64,000 nt of DNA, from contig CAVUMR010000002.1 in the NCBI GenBank assembly GCA_963742715.1, positions 2,108,001-2,172,000 of the forward strand, written 5' to 3'. The DNA comes from CAVUMR01 sp963742715 (GTDB taxonomy: Bacteria > Actinomycetota > Actinomycetes > Mycobacteriales > Micromonosporaceae). Below the pieces are notes generated by a model that saw only the letters and a list, made by a program, of their open reading frames with translations, did no database searches and was not told the origin of the DNA. This document shows, in pieces, positions 25,002-33,543 of this stretch; position 1 is the stretch's first letter; each line of letters opens with the position of its first letter. Made by a program: the position numbers and the translations under genes.

Positions 25002-27377
25002 GTGACCAATGGCATCATCGGCAGCCGAATCCGCACGGCCGCTGGCATGGCCACCGCTATCGTCGCGGCCGGCGTGCTCACCACGGCGAGCCTGGCCGGC
25101 TCGGCAGCCGCCGCGTCCGCCGATGTCGTGATCAGCCAGGTGTACGGCGGCGGAGGGAACTCCGGCGCCACCTACACCAACGACTACATCCAGCTGCGCA
25201 ACACCAGCGCGGCGGCTGTAGACGTGTCGGGCTGGAGCGTCCAGTACGCATCGGCCGCCGGCAGCACCTGGCAGGTCACGCAACTGACCGGCTCGATCGC
25301 ACCCGGCGCGGACTACCTGATCGCAGAGGCCGCCGGGACTGGTGGCAGCACTCCGCTGCCCACTCCGGCCGTCACCGGCACCATCGCGATGAGCGCGACC
25401 AGCGGCAAGGTCGCGCTGGTCACCACCCAGACCGCGTTGGCCTGTGGCTCGGCCTGTCACGCCGACGCCGCGGTCCGGGACTACGTGGGCTTCGGCACCG
25501 CCAACGACGCCGAGACCGCACCAGCGCCGACGCTGTCCAACACGACCGCGGCGCTGCGTGTCGGCGGCGGTACCACGGACACCGACAACAACTCGACCGA
25601 CTTCACCGCCGGCGAGCCGGACCCGGCCGGCGGCGGCAGTGAACCGCCTACCGGCGACCCGGCCCGCATCCACGAGATCCAGGGTGCCGCGCACCGGTCG
25701 CCGCTGGAGGGCAAGAACGTCATCGAGGTGCCCGGCGTGGTGACCGCGGTGAGCGGCAACGGGTTCTGGTTCCAGGATCCCGATCCGGACGCCGACCCGG
25801 CCACCAGCGAGGGCCTGTTCGTGTTCACCAGCAGCCACCCGACCGTCGCGATCGGCGACTCGGTGCAGGTGGCGGGCCGGATCAGCGAGTTCCGGCCGGG
25901 CAACAACGCCACCAACCTCACCACCACGGAGCTGGGCCAGCCGACCGTGACCGTGCTCGGGCACGGCGCTGCGGTACCGGCTCCGGTACAGCTCGGTCCC
26001 GGTGGGGTCACCGCGCCGAAGCCGCCCCGGGCGGACGCTCCCGGCGACGTCGAAGCGGCCACGCTGTTCGACCGGTCCGCCAACGCGCTGGACTTCTACG
26101 AGTCGATGGAAGGCATGCTGCTGCGGATCAAGGACTCCGTGGCCGTCGGTCCGTCGAACGACTTCGGTGAGCTGGCGGTACTGCCCGGTGGGGCGGGCTC
26201 GCCGCGGACCGAACGGGGCGGCATCCGGTACACGTACGCCGACCCGAACTCCGAGAAGATCATTCTCGATGACGTACTGGCGCCGTTGCCGACCGCGAAC
26301 GTGGGCGACAAGCTGCCCGGTACCACGGACGGCGTGCTCGACTACAACTTCGGCAACTACATGCTCGAGGTACTGACCACGCCGCAGCTCACCTCCGGCG
26401 GCATCACCCGGGAGACCACCCGGGCGCAGCGCTCCACCGAGCTCGCGGTCGCCACGTACAACGTGGAGAACCTGGCCCCGAGCGACCCCCAGTCGAAGTT
26501 CGACCGGCTTGCCGGCGGCATCGTCACCAACCTCGCCAAGCCGGACATCGTCGCCGTGGAGGAGGTCCAGGACAACAGCGGTGCCACCGACGACGGCGTG
26601 GTGGCCGCCGACCAGACCTGGACGAAGCTGATCGACGCGATCATCGCGGCGGGTGGTCCGCGGTACGACTACCGGTCCATCAACCCGGTGAACGACGAGG
26701 ACGGCGGCCAGCCGGGCGGCAACATCCGGGTCGGCTTCCTGTTCCGTACCGATCGGGGCATCACGTTCGTCGACCGGCCCGGTGGCGACTCGACCACCGC
26801 GACCGGGGTGGTACGGCAGGGCGGCCACGCCGCGCTGACCCTCTCCCCCGGCCGGGTCGACCCGGCCAGCGACGCGTGGGACAGCTCGCGCAAGCCGCTG
26901 GCCGGCGAGTTCCGCTTCCGCGGCCGGACGGTGTTCGTCATCGCCAACCACTTCGCCAGCAAGGGTGGCGACCAGCCGTTGTTCGGCCGGTTCCAGCCGC
27001 CGACCCGGTCCAGCGAGGTGCAGCGGCACAAGCAGGCCCAGGAGATGCGCGATTTCATCTCGCAGATCCAGCGCGCCGATCCACTGGCCGCGGTGGTGAT
27101 GCTCGGTGACCTCAACGACTTCGAGTTCTCCGAGACGGCCGACATCGTGGTGGGCCACCACACCATGGTCGACCTGCCGCGTACGTTGCCGGCGAACAAG
27201 CGCTACTCGTACGTGTTCGAGGGCAACAGCCAGGTGCTCGACCAGGTACTGATCTCGCTGCCGCTGGCGTTGCTCGGCTTCGACTACGACGTCGTACACA
27301 TCAACAGCGAGTTCGCCGACCAGGCGAGCGACCACGACCCGCAGGTGGTACGCCTGCCGTACTTCCTGGGTCACTGA
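25002..27377 (+). CDS. secreted endonuclease/exonuclease/phosphatase protein with lamin-tail domain (ExeM/NucH-like)
   Basis: A 791-residue exported protein. GTG start with AGGAGG 5 nt upstream. Sec signal peptide with cleavage near SAAAASADVV (about residue 35). A lamin-tail (LTD) domain follows (VVISQVYGGGGNSGATYTNDYIQL, about 36-160), then an OB-like region (about 215-310), and a metal-dependent EEP nuclease domain from about 480: ATYNVENL, VAVEEVQD, ANHFASKGGD, VVMLGDLNDFE, and SDHDPQVV carry the catalytic Asn, Glu, His and Asp residues. Related proteins such as ExeM and NucH degrade extracellular DNA for nutrients or biofilm release; this is the expected role. Confidence 0.88.
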   Translation: MTNGIIGSRIRTAAGMATAIVAAGVLTTASLAGSAAAASADVVISQVYGGGGNSGATYTNDYIQLRNTSAAAVDVSGWSVQYASAAGSTWQVTQLTGSIAPGADYLIAEAAGTGGSTPLPTPAVTGTIAMSATSGKVALVTTQTALACGSACHADAAVRDYVGFGTANDAETAPAPTLSNTTAALRVGGGTTDTDNNSTDFTAGEPDPAGGGSEPPTGDPARIHEIQGAAHRSPLEGKNVIEVPGVVTAVSGNGFWFQDPDPDADPATSEGLFVFTSSHPTVAIGDSVQVAGRISEFRPGNNATNLTTTELGQPTVTVLGHGAAVPAPVQLGPGGVTAPKPPRADAPGDVEAATLFDRSANALDFYESMEGMLLRIKDSVAVGPSNDFGELAVLPGGAGSPRTERGGIRYTYADPNSEKIILDDVLAPLPTANVGDKLPGTTDGVLDYNFGNYMLEVLTTPQLTSGGITRETTRAQRSTELAVATYNVENLAPSDPQSKFDRLAGGIVTNLAKPDIVAVEEVQDNSGATDDGVVAADQTWTKLIDAIIAAGGPRYDYRSINPVNDEDGGQPGGNIRVGFLFRTDRGITFVDRPGGDSTTATGVVRQGGHAALTLSPGRVDPASDAWDSSRKPLAGEFRFRGRTVFVIANHFASKGGDQPLFGRFQPPTRSSEVQRHKQAQEMRDFISQIQRADPLAAVVMLGDLNDFEFSETADIVVGHHTMVDLPRTLPANKRYSYVFEGNSQVLDQVLISLPLALLGFDYDVVHINSEFADQASDHDPQVVRLPYFLGH

Positions 27378-27381
27378 GGTG

Positions 27382-27419
27382 CCGGTCGGGCGTCCGCGCA
27401 CCAGCGGACGCCCGACCGG
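27382..27419 (+). terminator. strong stem-loop after the nuclease gene
   Basis: Perfect 16-bp stem (27382-27397 with 27404-27419) and a 6-nt loop GCACCA, 4 nt after the stop codon. No U-run follows, as is common for actinobacterial terminators. Confidence 0.75.
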
Positions 27420-27501
27420 ACGGTCGAGCAGGCGCTGGAACGGACCCGGCGACCGGCTCATTACCGGCCGGTACGGGTCGGCCCGCCGTACCGTGGGAGC
27501 C

Positions 27502-27933
27502 ATGACGACCGAGACACCGATGCCCGCCGGTGACGCGGAGTGGCGGGAGAAGCTCAGCCCGGAGGAGTACCACGTGCTCCGCGAGGCCGGGACCGAGCGC
27601 CCCTGGACCGGGGAGTACGTCGACACCAAGACCCGCGGGGTGTACCGCTGCCGCGCCTGCGGCACCGAACTGTTCTCCAGCGACTCGAAGTTCGACTCGC
27701 ACTGCGGCTGGCCCTCGTTCTTCACGCCGCTGGCCGGCGAGCGGGTGAAGCTGCTGACCGACAGCACGCTCGGGATGGTCCGTACCGAGGTGCGCTGCGC
27801 CACCTGCGACTCGCACCTGGGTCACGTCTTCGAGGGCGAGGGTTATCCGACCCCGACCGACCAGCGGTACTGCATCAACTCGATCTCGCTCACCCTGGAG
27901 CCGGACACCGGGCTCAGCGAGCCCAGCGGCTGA
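27502..27933 (+). CDS. msrB: peptide-methionine (R)-S-oxide reductase MsrB
   Basis: A 143-residue cytoplasmic repair enzyme that reduces methionine-R-sulfoxide in proteins. Zinc-binding cysteines are C50/C53 (YRCRAC) and C99/C102 (VRCATC); other family blocks are GTELF, FDSHCGWPSFF and DSHLGHVF. The catalytic cysteine is C124 in QRYCINSISL. The recycling cysteine may be C68 in HCGW. ATG 27502 is chosen because the longer frame overlaps the terminator stem region and MsrB proteins begin near here. It appears to be a single-gene unit. Confidence 0.95.
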   Translation: MTTETPMPAGDAEWREKLSPEEYHVLREAGTERPWTGEYVDTKTRGVYRCRACGTELFSSDSKFDSHCGWPSFFTPLAGERVKLLTDSTLGMVRTEVRCATCDSHLGHVFEGEGYPTPTDQRYCINSISLTLEPDTGLSEPSG

Positions 27934-28094
27934 CCTTCGCCGCCCGCCTCGCCGCCATCCAGGTCGTCGACAAGGAGTAGCCGGTCGCCCGCACCGCACC
28001 GGTCGCGCGGGTCGACGAGCCGGACCCGCCGCTCCACCACCGGTGCGCTCGCCGGTCACCCTGCGCGGAAATAGTTGTGCTGCCTCTTGTACGC

Positions 28095-28107
28095 CACTGA
28101 ATCAGTG
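28095..28107. promoter_or_regulatory. 13-bp perfect palindrome upstream of the aldehyde dehydrogenase
   Basis: CACTGAATCAGTG (6-bp arms around A), 61 nt before the start codon. A plausible operator for the polyamine/GABA genes that follow; the binding protein is unknown. Confidence 0.4.
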
Positions 28108-28168
28108 AAGAAGATGGCGTTGGAGCCGACAGAAGCGCAGGTCGCGCAGGCGGGATCGGAGCGGCGGC

Positions 28169-29605
28169 ATGACCGACAAGCGGGCATTGGACAACTTTGT
28201 CGACGGGCGTAGGGTGCCGCCGGCCGACGGGCGGTACGCCGATCTGATCGATCCGTCCACCGGTGAGGTGTTCGCCCAGGCACCGGTGTCCGGTGCGGCG
28301 GACGTGGACCGGGCCATGACCGCGGCGGCGAAGGCGTTCGAGTCCTGGCGCGACACGACCCCGAGCGAGCGGCAGCGCGCGCTGTTGCGGATGGCGGACG
28401 CGTTCGAGGACCGGGCCGACGACCTGGTCGCGGCCGAGTCGGAGAACACCGGCAAGCCGCGGGGGCTCACCGCCAGCGAAGAGATCCCGCCGATGATCGA
28501 CCAGCTCCGGTTCTTCGCCGGAGCCGCGCGTTGCCTGGAGGGGCGATCCGCCGGCGAGTACATGTCCGGCCACACGTCGTACGTGCGACGCGAGCCGGTC
28601 GGGGTGTGCGCGCAGGTCACCCCGTGGAACTACCCGATGATGATGGCGGTCTGGAAGTTCGCCCCCGCGCTCGCGGCCGGCAACACGGTGGTGATCAAGC
28701 CGTCCGACACCACCCCCGTCACGACCCTTCTGATGGCCGAGCTGGCGGCCGAGTTCCTGCCTCCGGGCGTACTCAACGTGATCTGCGGCGACCGGGACAC
28801 CGGTCGGGCGCTGGTGAACCACCCGGTACCGCAGCTGGTGTCGATCACCGGCTCGGTACGCGCCGGCCGGGAGGTCGCGATCTCGGCGGCGGAGAACCTC
28901 AAGCGGGTACACCTCGAACTCGGCGGCAAGGCACCGGTGATCGTCTTCGACGACGCGGACGTGGCCGCGGCCGCGGAGGCGATCGCGACGGCCGGCTACT
29001 TCAACGCCGGTCAGGACTGCACCGCGGCGACCCGGGTGCTGGCCGGCCCCGGGGTGCACGACGACTTCCTGAGCGCGCTGACCGACCAGGCGAAGTCGAC
29101 CCGTACCGGCCCGCCGGACGACGAGGACGTGCTGTACGGCCCGCTCAACAACGCCAACCAGCTCGCCCGGGTGACCTCGTTCATCGACCGGCTGCCCGAT
29201 CACGCGACCCTCTCGGCCGGCGGCGGCCGGGTCGGCGAGCGCGGCTACTTCTACTCGCCGACCGTGGTGTCCGGGGTACGCCAGGACGACGAGATCAGCC
29301 AGCAGGAGGTGTTCGGCCCGGTCATCTCGGTACAGCGGTTCAGCGACGAGGACGAGGCGGTGGCCTGGGCGAACGGGGTGGAGTACGGGCTGGCCTCGAG
29401 CGTCTGGACCCGCGACCACGGCCGCGCCATGCGGGTGTCCCGCCGGCTCGACTTCGGCTGCGTGTGGATCAACACGCACATCCCGCTGGCGGCCGAGATG
29501 CCGCACGGCGGCTTCAAGCACTCCGGGTACGGCAAGGACCTGTCCATGTACGGACTGGAGGACTACACCCGGATCAAGCACGTCATGTCGAACATCGAGG
29601 TGTAG
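28169..29605 (+). CDS. gamma-aminobutyraldehyde dehydrogenase-like aldehyde dehydrogenase
   Basis: A 478-residue NAD(P)-dependent aldehyde dehydrogenase. Catalytic E250 (HLELGGKAP) and C284 (GQDCTAATR), cofactor-binding TPWNYPMMMAVWK and SITGSVRAG, and the C-terminal PHGGFKHSGYGKDLSMYGLEDYTRIKHV are all intact. The sequence style and neighbours match gamma-aminobutyraldehyde/betaine aldehyde dehydrogenases such as PatD. Expected reaction: 4-aminobutanal to 4-aminobutyrate, after putrescine transamination. GGAG precedes the ATG by 8 nt. gabT starts 2 nt after its stop. Confidence 0.88.
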   Translation: MTDKRALDNFVDGRRVPPADGRYADLIDPSTGEVFAQAPVSGAADVDRAMTAAAKAFESWRDTTPSERQRALLRMADAFEDRADDLVAAESENTGKPRGLTASEEIPPMIDQLRFFAGAARCLEGRSAGEYMSGHTSYVRREPVGVCAQVTPWNYPMMMAVWKFAPALAAGNTVVIKPSDTTPVTTLLMAELAAEFLPPGVLNVICGDRDTGRALVNHPVPQLVSITGSVRAGREVAISAAENLKRVHLELGGKAPVIVFDDADVAAAAEAIATAGYFNAGQDCTAATRVLAGPGVHDDFLSALTDQAKSTRTGPPDDEDVLYGPLNNANQLARVTSFIDRLPDHATLSAGGGRVGERGYFYSPTVVSGVRQDDEISQQEVFGPVISVQRFSDEDEAVAWANGVEYGLASSVWTRDHGRAMRVSRRLDFGCVWINTHIPLAAEMPHGGFKHSGYGKDLSMYGLEDYTRIKHVMSNIEV

Positions 29606-29607
29606 CG

Positions 29608-30948
29608 ATGACCACCGGTGGGCCCGGGCTGCCGCAGAAACGTCAACTGCTGACCGAGGTACCGGGGCCGCGCTCCCGGGAGCTGCTGACCCGGCGTCAG
29701 GGCGCGGTCGCGACCGGGGTGTCGCACGTACTGCCGGTGTTCGTCACCGCGGCCGGTGGCGGCGTACTGGTCGACGCGGACGGCAACTCGCTGATCGACT
29801 TCGGCTCCGGGATCGCGGTCAGCACGGTCGGCAACGCGGCACCGCGGGTGGTCGAGGCGGTCACCGAGCAGGTCGCCCGGTTCACCCACACCTGCTTCAT
29901 GGTCACCCCGTACGAGGGCTACGTGCGGGTGTGCGAGCAGCTCAACGAGCTGACGCCCGGCTCGTTCGACAAGCGGTCGGCGCTGTTCAACTCCGGCGCC
30001 GAGGCGGTGGAGAACGCGGTCAAGATCGCCCGCTATGCCACTAGGCGTTCTGCCGTGGTGGTCTTCGACCACGCGTACCACGGCCGGACCAACCTGACCA
30101 TGGCGCTGACCGCACGGTCGATGCCGTACAAGCACCGGTTCGGTCCGTTCGCGCCGGAGGTCTACCGGGTGCCGATGTCGTACCCGTTCCGGGACGGGCT
30201 GTCCGGTGACGCCGCGGCAGCGCGCGCGATCGACCTGATCGAGACGCAGCTCGGTGGCGCGAACGTGGCCTGCCTGCTGATCGAGCCGATCCAGGGCGAG
30301 GGTGGCTTCGTGGTACCCGCGCCGGGTTTCCTCCCCGCGCTGGAGAGCTGGTGCCGGCAGCGGGGCGCGCTGCTGATCGCCGACGAGATCCAGACCGGCT
30401 TCTGCCGTACCGGCGACTGGTTCGCCTGTGAACCGGAGAACGTGGAGCCGGACCTGGTCACGACCGCGAAGGGCATCGCGGGTGGGCTGCCGCTGGCCGG
30501 CGTGACCGGTCGCGCCGAGGTGATGGAGGCGGTACACCCGGGCGGGCTCGGCGGTACGTACGGCGGCAATCCGGTCGCCTGCGCGGCGGCGCTGGGCGCG
30601 ATCGAGACGATGCGCGACGAGGACCTGTGCGGAACGGCCGGCCGGATCGGGGCGGTGATGCTGCCGCGGCTGCGGTCGCTCGCCGAGCGGTATCCGGTGA
30701 TCGGCGACGTGCGCGGCCGGGGCGCGATGCTGGCGATCGAGCTGACCGTGCCGGGCGGTACCGAGCCGGATCCGGTGACCACCAAGGCGGTCGCGGCGGC
30801 CTGTCACGCGGCCGGTCTGGTGGTACTGACCTGCGGTACGTACGGCAACGTGCTGCGCTTCCTGCCGCCGCTGTCGATGCCGCCGGACCTGCTGGACGAG
30901 GGGCTGGACGTACTGGCCGAAGCCTTCGCCATGGCGATGTCCGGCTGA
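29608..30948 (+). CDS. gabT: 4-aminobutyrate aminotransferase
   Basis: A 446-residue class III PLP aminotransferase. PLP lysine K288 in TTAKGIAGGLPL, cofactor aspartate D259 in LIADEIQTGF, NSGAEAVENAVKIAR and YHGRTNLTMALT are typical of GabT. Expected reaction: GABA plus 2-oxoglutarate to succinate semialdehyde plus glutamate. It is 2 nt after the aldehyde dehydrogenase, so the two would convert 4-aminobutanal through GABA. No succinate-semialdehyde dehydrogenase is in the window. It converges with the saccharopine-dehydrogenase-like gene across a tandem repeat. Confidence 0.92.
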   Translation: MTTGGPGLPQKRQLLTEVPGPRSRELLTRRQGAVATGVSHVLPVFVTAAGGGVLVDADGNSLIDFGSGIAVSTVGNAAPRVVEAVTEQVARFTHTCFMVTPYEGYVRVCEQLNELTPGSFDKRSALFNSGAEAVENAVKIARYATRRSAVVVFDHAYHGRTNLTMALTARSMPYKHRFGPFAPEVYRVPMSYPFRDGLSGDAAAARAIDLIETQLGGANVACLLIEPIQGEGGFVVPAPGFLPALESWCRQRGALLIADEIQTGFCRTGDWFACEPENVEPDLVTTAKGIAGGLPLAGVTGRAEVMEAVHPGGLGGTYGGNPVACAAALGAIETMRDEDLCGTAGRIGAVMLPRLRSLAERYPVIGDVRGRGAMLAIELTVPGGTEPDPVTTKAVAAACHAAGLVVLTCGTYGNVLRFLPPLSMPPDLLDEGLDVLAEAFAMAMSG

Positions 30949-30990
30949 GCGCTCGCCCCACCAAGCCGCGGCGGGTAGGCGCGCGGCGGG

Positions 30991-31026
30991 GTAGGTCGGG
31001 CAGGCGCGGTAGGTCGGGCAGGCGCG
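30991..31026. repeat. perfect tandem 18-bp repeat between convergent genes
   Basis: GTAGGTCGGGCAGGCGCG occurs at 30991-31008 and 31009-31026, 5 nt before the 3' end of the leftward gene. A shorter degenerate copy (GGGTAGGCGCGCGG) lies just to the left. Confidence 0.85.
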
Positions 31027-31031
31027 GCCGG

Positions 31032-32252
31032 CTACGCCGGGCGTTCCTCCAGGCCCCAAGGCGAGCCGTAGTCCCGCAGCAGGTCCAGGAAGGGCACCGC
31101 GTCGAAGGCCTCCGGCCCGAGCACGCCGGTGCCCTTCCAGACTCCCCCGGCCAGCAGTTCCAGGGCCACCACCGGGTTGATCGCGGTCTGCCACACCACC
31201 GCCTGCGCGCCGTACTCCGCCATCGACCAGGCGTTGTCGACCACGTGGTACAGGTAGACCGCGCGCGGCTGGCCGTCCTTGCCGGTGCCGCGCACGTACA
31301 GCCCGGCGCAGGTCCGACCGCGCATCCGGTCGCCGAGGGTGGCCGGGTCCGGCAGGCAGGCCGCGACCACGTCCCGCGGCGACACCGAGGTACCGCCGAC
31401 CCGCACCGGTGCGGTCGAATCGAGACCGAGCTTGTGCAGCGTGCGCAGCACGTCGATGAACTCGGTGCCGAGGCCGTACTTGAACGTGACCCGGGCGGCG
31501 TCCACCCAGCGCGGGATCAGCAGCACCTCTTCGTGCTCGACGTTGACGCACTCGACCTCGCCGATGCCCTCCGGGAAGGTGAAGATCTCCGGCTCGCTGA
31601 ACGGCTCGGTGGTGTACCAGCCGCGACCCTTCTCGAAGATCACCGGCGGGTTCAGGCACTCCTCGATAGTGGTCCAGATCGAGAAGGTCGGGGCGAAGAT
31701 CGGCTCGCCGGAGGGGCCGAGCACCACCAGATCCGCGCCGTCCCGTACGCCCGCCTCGTCGATGGACGCGAACAGGTGGTCCGCGGCGTACCGGGCGAAC
31801 ACGTCGGACAGGCCCGGCTCCACGCCGATACCGACCAGCGCCAACCGGCCCGCAGTGCTCCAGCGATCGGCGACGGCGAACTGCTCGTCGCCGAGCTTGA
31901 CCCCGGTCTGCGCGTACGGCTGCTCCGGGTGCGGGCGGGACAACGACATGGCCATGTCCAGGTAGTCGGCGCCGGCCGCGAACGCCCCGTTGAAGATCGG
32001 CATGACGAACCGCGGGTCGACCGCGTTCAGTACGTGGGTCGCGCCGACCGACCGGCACAGCGCGGCCACCGCCTCGGCGTCCGACGCGTCCACCTGGGCG
32101 GCCGTGAACCGGGAGTCCATCCCGGACACCGCGGCCTCGGCCCGCGACAGCGAGTAGTCCGCGACCGCCATCGTCGCGAAGAAGTCCCGGCGGGCCGCGA
32201 TGCCCACCACCGCCGAACCGACCCCACCGGCACCGATCACCAGGATCCGCAT
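31032..32252 (-). CDS. saccharopine dehydrogenase-like NAD(P)-binding oxidoreductase
   Basis: A 406-residue protein with an N-terminal Rossmann motif (MRILVIGAGGVGSAVVGIAAR), the saccharopine dehydrogenase NADP domain and its C-terminal domain. In this family are saccharopine reductase, homospermidine synthase-like and carboxynorspermidine dehydrogenases. It lies 16 nt after the agmatinase stop in the same orientation, so a polyamine or arginine-derived substrate is likelier than lysine; this is inference. Start ATG 32252 has GGAGG 8 nt upstream; a GTG 9 nt earlier is too close to that site. Confidence 0.8.
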   Translation of the reverse strand: MRILVIGAGGVGSAVVGIAARRDFFATMAVADYSLSRAEAAVSGMDSRFTAAQVDASDAEAVAALCRSVGATHVLNAVDPRFVMPIFNGAFAAGADYLDMAMSLSRPHPEQPYAQTGVKLGDEQFAVADRWSTAGRLALVGIGVEPGLSDVFARYAADHLFASIDEAGVRDGADLVVLGPSGEPIFAPTFSIWTTIEECLNPPVIFEKGRGWYTTEPFSEPEIFTFPEGIGEVECVNVEHEEVLLIPRWVDAARVTFKYGLGTEFIDVLRTLHKLGLDSTAPVRVGGTSVSPRDVVAACLPDPATLGDRMRGRTCAGLYVRGTGKDGQPRAVYLYHVVDNAWSMAEYGAQAVVWQTAINPVVALELLAGGVWKGTGVLGPEAFDAVPFLDLLRDYGSPWGLEERPA

Positions 32253-32268
32253 CGAACCCACCTCCCGA

Positions 32269-33282
32269 TCATCGACCGTCCAGCAGCGGCTGGCGCGGGT
32301 CCCAGGCCGTACCGCCGGCCGCGTCCCGGCGCCGGCGGGCGATCGCCGACAGCGCCTCCAGGACCACCCGGTTGGCCAGGTACGCGGTGACGTCGGCCTG
32401 GTCGTACGGCGGTGACACCTCCACCACGTCCACCCCGACGATCGGCAGCTCGTAGCAGCACCGGCGTACCGCGTCGAGCAGCTCGCGGGTGGTGAACCCG
32501 CCCGGCTCGGGGGTACCGGTGCCCGGCGCCATGCCGGGATCCACCACGTCCACGTCGACCGACAGGAACACCCCGTCGCACTCGTCGGTGGCGATCGCGA
32601 ACGCCTCGGTCAGGCACTCGTTGAGGCCGCGCGCGACGATCTCGGTCATCTCGTACGAGCGCATCCGCTGCTCGGCCATCCAGCGCAGGGTCTCCGGGCC
32701 GGGCCAGTATCCGCGCAGCCCGAGCTGCAGGAACCGGTCGCCGCGTACCGCCCCGGACTCGATCAGCCGGCGCATCGGCGTGCCGTGCCCGTACAGCGAG
32801 CCGTACTCCGACTCGCCGGTGTCCGCGTGCGCGTCGAAGTGCACCATCGACACCCGGCCCCAGCCGACCTCGCGGGCCACTCCGGTCGCGTCGGGCAGCG
32901 CGATCGTGTGGTCGCCACCGAGTACCACCGGGATCGCGCCGGCCGCCGCGACCGTGCGTACCGCGCCTTCCAGCGCGGCGATCGAGCGCTCGGTGTCACC
33001 GGAGTACAGCTCCACGTCACCGGCGTCGGCGACGCGCAGATCGGCGAGCGCGTCGGTACGCAGTGCGAGCGACGGCCGGGAGCCGTCGTGCGGGAGGTAG
33101 CAGGCCTGCCGGATGGCGCGGGGGCCGAACCGGGCACCGGGGCGGTTGGTCGTACCGCCGTCGAACGGTGCCCCGACGATCACCACGTCCAGCCCGTCCA
33201 ACGTGGCCGGTTCGGTCAGGTCGCAGCCGGTAACGCCGAGGAAGGTCAGGTCCGGGCCGTACATCGCCCCGTATCGGCTCAT
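32269..33282 (-). CDS. speB: agmatinase (ureohydrolase family)
   Basis: A 337-residue manganese ureohydrolase. Metal ligands are visible: H125 in LGGDHTIALP, D150/H152/D154 in MVHFDAHADTGE, and the aspartates of FLSVDVDVVDPGMAPGTGTPEPGG. The family includes agmatinase, guanidinobutyrase and related guanidine hydrolases; the neighbouring putrescine/GABA genes favour agmatine to putrescine plus urea. Guanidinobutyrate is an alternative that would feed GABA directly. First gene of a two-gene unit, divergent from the APC permease operon. Confidence 0.88.
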   Translation of the reverse strand: MSRYGAMYGPDLTFLGVTGCDLTEPATLDGLDVVIVGAPFDGGTTNRPGARFGPRAIRQACYLPHDGSRPSLALRTDALADLRVADAGDVELYSGDTERSIAALEGAVRTVAAAGAIPVVLGGDHTIALPDATGVAREVGWGRVSMVHFDAHADTGESEYGSLYGHGTPMRRLIESGAVRGDRFLQLGLRGYWPGPETLRWMAEQRMRSYEMTEIVARGLNECLTEAFAIATDECDGVFLSVDVDVVDPGMAPGTGTPEPGGFTTRELLDAVRRCCYELPIVGVDVVEVSPPYDQADVTAYLANRVVLEALSAIARRRRDAAGGTAWDPRQPLLDGR

Positions 33283-33413
33283 CTCACCGCCCTCACGTCA
33301 GCAGGTCGGATCGGCATCGGTCCGGGGCGTCGACCGGACTCGTCCGACGTGCCGGACCGGTCCAGGCAATCCGGGACGGCGACCGTGGGAAGTCCCAGGC
33401 TACGACGAGGAAC

Positions 33414-33450
33414 CAAGTGTCGGAAGCATTTCAGCCTGCGGAAACACTTG
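33414..33450. promoter_or_regulatory. paired repeats in the divergent polyamine control region
   Basis: CAAGTGT (33414-33420) and ACACTTG (33444-33450) form a 7-bp inverted repeat; between and within them CGGAAGCATTT (33421-33431) and CGGAAACACTT (33439-33449) repeat directly at 18-bp spacing. The right arm overlaps the -35 of the permease promoter. A candidate site for the Lrp-type regulator encoded downstream. Confidence 0.5.
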
Positions 33451-33476
33451 TCAAACATCGATGAAGCTGCGATAAA
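33448..33476 (+). promoter_or_regulatory. promoter of the permease operon
   Basis: TTGTCA (33448-33453), 17 bp, GATAAA (33471-33476). The -10 sits in the loop of a perfect dyad GCTGCGATAAACGCAGC (33466-33482), a second candidate operator. Confidence 0.55.
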
Positions 33477-33543
33477 CGCAGCAGGCGTTACCCCCAGCCG
33501 CGTGCCACGCCCCCGGTTCGCGCATTCACCCTGGATGGCTGCG

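Noticed and set aside
24810..27803. Long minus-strand frame across the nuclease and msrB genes
   Set aside because: It crosses two well-supported genes and a terminator, with no domain of its own.
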